NCBI RefSeq assembly: GCF_009601505.1 | Contig: NZ_WITC01000136.1 | Location: forward strand, 1 to 64,000 | Direction: 5' to 3' | DNA from: Sinorhizobium terangae | GTDB taxonomy: Bacteria; Pseudomonadota; Alphaproteobacteria; Rhizobiales; Rhizobiaceae | DNA length: 64,000 nucleotides | Shown: positions 61,039 to 64,000 of the stretch, piece after piece | How the letters are laid out: each line of letters starts with the position of its first letter | Position numbering within the stretch: position 1 is the first letter of the stretch | Translations under genes and position numbers: made by a program | The notes under the pieces: model-generated | Databases searched by the model: none | The model's input: the letters and a program-made list of their open reading frames with translations, nothing else | Told to the model about the DNA's origin: nothing

Positions 61039-62682
61039 TTAACGAAGACCGGCTGCGACTTCGAAGACCGCGGCCACCGCCATGGCGCCCGGGTCCGGTA
61101 CGCCGTCGAGATCCCGTTCGCCGATGTAAGAAGCGCGGCCGGCCTTCGCCTTCTTCATCGCCCGGGTTGCATCGGCGCCGGCACGCGCCGCGGACGCCGC
61201 AGCGGCAAGACCGTCCGCCCTAAGCGCGCGCAGCGCCGGATCCAGAGCATCCACCATCGTGCGGTCGCCGACGGCCGCCCCGCCGTAGAAGGTCATCCGT
61301 TCGAGTCCCGCCAGAAGCGCGCCCGCCATGTCTTTCGTGTCCGAATAGGCCTTTGCGGCGGCGGTGAAGAAGATCGACAGAAGCACGCCGCTCGAGCCGC
61401 CCATGCTTGTGCTGAGAATGCTGCCGATCGACGAGAGCGTCGCGGCGATGTCCTTCAGCGGCAGCCTTTCGATTTGCGCCAAAACGCTGCGCGAACCTGT
61501 CGCCACGGTCGAGCCGGTATCGCCATCACCGGCCCGGGCGTCGAGGTGGTTGAGCTCCGCCTCTAACGAGAGCAGATGATCGCAGATCGCCGCGATCAGC
61601 CGATCGGCCAGCGGATCGTGACTGGCCGCTACGGACGGAGTGGCGGGCACGGTAGTCACCGGCAGAACGGAGACATCATGCCGCTCGACGGCGGGTATCC
61701 AAGCATGCGGCCCGACGAGCGAAGTCAATGCTGCCTCACGCTCGTCGTCGAGTCGGATCAGGGAAAGCGAAAAGCCGTTCATGTTGAGCGCCGTCATCAT
61801 CGGCGCCGGGCCTATCGTCAGCTTCACGCGCTCAGCGAGCGACGATGAAAGAACCGTGTGGGCGATCAATCCCATCTCGATCGGCGGCACAGCACCAAGA
61901 TTGTTGATGAGAAGCGCATAGTGGCGATCTCCTCGCAAAGCTCGAGAAAGCCGCTCGGACATGATAGCAACAATGCTGCGCACCTCCTGCAAGGCGATCC
62001 TTTCGGCGCCGGGTTCGCCATGGATGCCGAGCCCCAGCTCCCCCTCGGCCGCCTCGAGCCGCTCCACATGCGCCTGGCCGGGAATGGAGCAGGAGGACAG
62101 CGACACGCCGAGCGAAACGATGTCGCGCGCGGCCGCGTGGGCGGCAGCGGCAACGGTCTCGAGATCCGCATCCTGCTCGGCGAAGTGTCCGGCGATCTTG
62201 TGCACGAAGAGCGTTCCGGCGACGCCGCGCGGCTGGGCGATATCCGGCAGCGCGATGTCGTCGGCAACGATCACCATCTCGACGCGAAAGCCTTCGACGC
62301 GCGCTTTTTCCGCTGCGAGTCCGAAGTTGAGGCGGTCGCCGGTGTAGTTCTTGACGATCAGCAGGCAGCCCTTTGGCCCGGTCACCGCGCGGATCGCTGT
62401 CAGCACCGCATCGACGCTCGGGGAGGCAAAGATCTCGCCGGAGACGGCAGCCGTCAGCATGCCGCGGCCGACAAAACCCGCATGCGACGGCTCATGGCCG
62501 GCACCCCCGCCCGAGATCACGGCAACCTTTCCTTTGTCCCAATCCCCGCGCAGGACGACCTTGATATCTGGATAGGTGTCGAGACGCGCGAGGTTGCCGG
62601 CCGGCGCGGTCTGCAGCAAGCCGTCCAGCGCTTCGGTGACGATGTTTTCCCTGCGGTTGAAAAAGTGCTTCATCGTTGTCAT
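61039..62682 (-). CDS. Single-chain (ATP-type) dihydroxyacetone kinase, DhaK-DhaL fusion
   Basis: 547 aa in two domains. Residues ~1-335 are DhaK-like (VAVISGGGAGHEPSHAGFVG, LLIVKNYTGDRLNFGLA, substrate His in LGLGIHGEPGAERIA). After a proline/alanine linker (VTTVPATPSVAASHDP), residues ~360-547 are DhaL-like (LNHLDARAGDGDTGSTVATG, LSTSMGGSSGVLLSIFF, FYGGAAVGDRTMVDALDP, SYIGERDLDGVPDPGAMAVA). Such fusions use ATP directly. Starts at 62682 (MTTMKHFF) or 62673. It lies in the same operon as DhaK/DhaL/DhaM-EIIA, giving two possible phosphorylation routes. Confidence 0.92.
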   Translation of the reverse strand: MTTMKHFFNRRENIVTEALDGLLQTAPAGNLARLDTYPDIKVVLRGDWDKGKVAVISGGGAGHEPSHAGFVGRGMLTAAVSGEIFASPSVDAVLTAIRAVTGPKGCLLIVKNYTGDRLNFGLAAEKARVEGFRVEMVIVADDIALPDIAQPRGVAGTLFVHKIAGHFAEQDADLETVAAAAHAAARDIVSLGVSLSSCSIPGQAHVERLEAAEGELGLGIHGEPGAERIALQEVRSIVAIMSERLSRALRGDRHYALLINNLGAVPPIEMGLIAHTVLSSSLAERVKLTIGPAPMMTALNMNGFSLSLIRLDDEREAALTSLVGPHAWIPAVERHDVSVLPVTTVPATPSVAASHDPLADRLIAAICDHLLSLEAELNHLDARAGDGDTGSTVATGSRSVLAQIERLPLKDIAATLSSIGSILSTSMGGSSGVLLSIFFTAAAKAYSDTKDMAGALLAGLERMTFYGGAAVGDRTMVDALDPALRALRADGLAAAASAARAGADATRAMKKAKAGRASYIGERDLDGVPDPGAMAVAAVFEVAAGLR

Positions 62683-62712
62683 CCAATCTTATGTCGACTG
62701 ATCGCGGTGGCG

Positions 62713-63720
62713 TCAGCGCAGCCGCTCGCCGTCCGACCCAAAATATAGGGGCTGTCTCAGCGTGAGGTTGATCCGGTCGCCCGGTTTGATGGCGAGATAA
62801 GGATCGGCAAGCGTCACGAGCTTATGGCCTTTCACCCGGATGTGCAGGTGGTTCTGGTCGCCAAGGTGCTCGATCCAGTCCACCTCGGCATTGCCGGCGG
62901 TGTTCGTCGCAATCTGCAGATGTTCGGTTCGTGCACCGATCGTGCTGGCGCCCGAGGGGGGCGCCGCGCCCGGAAGGAGATCGGTCGGCAGCAGGTTTAT
63001 GTGCGGCTGGCCGAGACGCGCGGCGACGTGCAGATTGGCCGGGTCCGCGTAGATCTCCCGCGGCGTGCCGATCTGCACGAGCCGCCCTTCGGACAGGATG
63101 CCGATGCGATCGGCCATCGTCATCGCCTCCACCTGGTCGTGGGTGACATAGAGCAGCGTGGAGCCCAGCTCCTTCTGGATGCGCTTCAGTTCCAGCCGGA
63201 GTTCGGCGCGCAACTTGGCGTCGAGCGACGACAGCGGCTCGTCCATCAGATAGATTGCGGGCCGGCGAACGAGCGCGCGGCCGATCGCGACGCGCTGCAT
63301 CTCACCGCCCGAAAGCCGCGTCGAGCGGCTTTGGAGCTTGTGTTCGATCCGAACCATGCGCGCGACTTCGCGCACCCTCCGATCGATCTCGTCACTATTC
63401 AACCGTCGAGCCGGGGAGCGCAGGGGGAAGGCGAGATTGTCGTAGACGGTCAAATGCGGATAAAGCGAATATTGCTGGAAGACGAAGGCCACGTCCCGCT
63501 CGGCCGGCGATTGCCGGTCGACATCGCGACCGGCGATCGTCACCCGCCCGCAATCCGGTCTTTCGAGCCCGGCGATCAAACGCAGGGTCGTCGTCTTGCC
63601 GGCGCCCGTCGGCCCGAGGAGGACGACGAATTCGCCGTCCCTGATGGTCAGCGACAGATCTTCGACCGCGACCGTGTCGCCGAAGGTCTTGCCTATACGG
63701 TGAAGAACGACCTCAGACAT
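62713..63720 (-). CDS. Sugar/polyol ABC importer, ATP-binding subunit
   Basis: 335-aa MalK-class ATPase: Walker A LLGPTGAGKTTTLRL, QQYSLYPHLTVYDN, signature [17 protein letters not shown], Walker B AIYLMDEPLSSLDAKLRAEL, YVTHDQVEAMTMAD, and a C-terminal TOBE-like domain. It starts at ATG 63720, overlapping the neighbouring ATPase gene by 8 bases. Linked to dihydroxyacetone kinases, it probably imports glycerol, dihydroxyacetone or another polyol; the permeases must lie to the right of the window. Confidence 0.9.
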   Translation of the reverse strand: MSEVVLHRIGKTFGDTVAVEDLSLTIRDGEFVVLLGPTGAGKTTTLRLIAGLERPDCGRVTIAGRDVDRQSPAERDVAFVFQQYSLYPHLTVYDNLAFPLRSPARRLNSDEIDRRVREVARMVRIEHKLQSRSTRLSGGEMQRVAIGRALVRRPAIYLMDEPLSSLDAKLRAELRLELKRIQKELGSTLLYVTHDQVEAMTMADRIGILSEGRLVQIGTPREIYADPANLHVAARLGQPHINLLPTDLLPGAAPPSGASTIGARTEHLQIATNTAGNAEVDWIEHLGDQNHLHIRVKGHKLVTLADPYLAIKPGDRINLTLRQPLYFGSDGERLR

Positions 63721-64000
63721 GGCGCGCCCCCGCATAGAGGGAGGAGGCGATCGCCCGGCCCGAGGCGCAGTCGAAGATGGCGAGCTTTGCCGGATTGAAT
63801 TCGAGCCTGACGGTCTCGCCGAGACTGAAACTGCGGTCCGCCGAAACGCGTGCTTTGACGATGCCGGCGGCGGTCTCCACGGCGACGATCTGGTTGGTGC
63901 CGAGATATTCGCTGCCATAGACAGCGCCGCGGATGGGCGATCGATCGCTGAAGCGGATATGTTCCGGACGGACGCCGAGCGCCATTTCGCCCGGCGCCAC
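63713..64000 (-). CDS. Second MalK-type ATPase of the same importer (partial)
   Basis: Cut by the window edge: only the last ~95 residues are seen. MAPGEMALGVRPEHIRFSD, VYGSEYLGTNQIVAVETAA and LGETVRLEFNPAKLAIFDCA are the TOBE part of a MalK/UgpC-type ATPase. It overlaps the next ATPase gene by 8 bases. Pairs of different ATPases in one importer are known in rhizobial glycerol systems (GlpS/GlpT), which this resembles in arrangement. Confidence 0.8.
   Translation of the reverse strand: MAPGEMALGVRPEHIRFSDRSPIRGAVYGSEYLGTNQIVAVETAAGIVKARVSADRSFSLGETVRLEFNPAKLAIFDCASGRAIASSLYAGARHV

Overview
The window reads as a GC-rich alphaproteobacterial replicon of Rhizobiaceae type (Sinorhizobium/Ensifer/Rhizobium). 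The reasons are the many carbohydrate and polar amino-acid ABC importers with dedicated regulators, a poly-beta-hydroxybutyrate synthase, a DhaKLM phosphotransfer system with its own EI and HPr, GAAC-N7-GAAC SOS-type sites, and many toxin-antitoxin and transposon remnants. No rRNA, tRNA, ribosomal-protein or replication genes are visible, so a megaplasmid or chromid is likely. The organism assignment is inference.

Layout. 0.2-11.4 kb: a minus-strand sugar ABC importer (binding protein, two permeases, ATPase), divergent from an IclR regulator heading a catabolic operon (Gfo/Idh/MocA dehydrogenase, IolD-like ThDP enzyme, aldehyde dehydrogenase, IlvD/Edd sugar-acid dehydratase). 11.8-19.6 kb: an RND tripartite efflux operon divergent from an OmpR-type two-component system with a tandem-repeat operator between them; the outer-membrane gene is frameshifted and the kinase gene carries a nonsense codon. 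20.3-27.1 kb: an arabinoside locus (ABC importer, GH51 arabinofuranosidase, ArsR-type regulator with a large sensor domain, two operators).

27.2-41.1 kb is an eroded accessory stretch. It holds a truncated type I secretion pair, a HigBA module with a frameshifted toxin, remnants of a lipocalin-like protein, two LysR regulators and a small zinc-finger protein, a broken TniABQ transposon with end repeats, and an intact VapBC-type module. Apparently intact genes here are a PHB-depolymerase-type esterase, a methyltransferase, PhaC and a few small hypotheticals. A 23-bp motif recurs four times in the window on the same strand.

41.1-56.3 kb carries two polar amino-acid ABC systems. The first is linked to a histidine-ammonia-lyase-like protein lacking the normal MIO triad, an N-methyl amino-acid oxidase gene with one internal stop, and a HutC-type regulator. 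The second has two binding proteins, an M28-like and an M20 hydrolase, and a divergent GntR regulator. 56.5-64.0 kb: a dihydroxyacetone kinase operon containing DhaK, DhaL, DhaM-EIIA, HPr and EI as separate genes plus a single-chain DhaK-DhaL kinase, preceded by two MalK-type ATPases, the first cut by the window edge.

The most unusual points are the MIO-less HAL-like gene with its N-methyl amino-acid context, the IolD-like/IlvD-like catabolic cassette, the split DhaM operon, the two-component operator array, and the many genes inactivated by a single base change.
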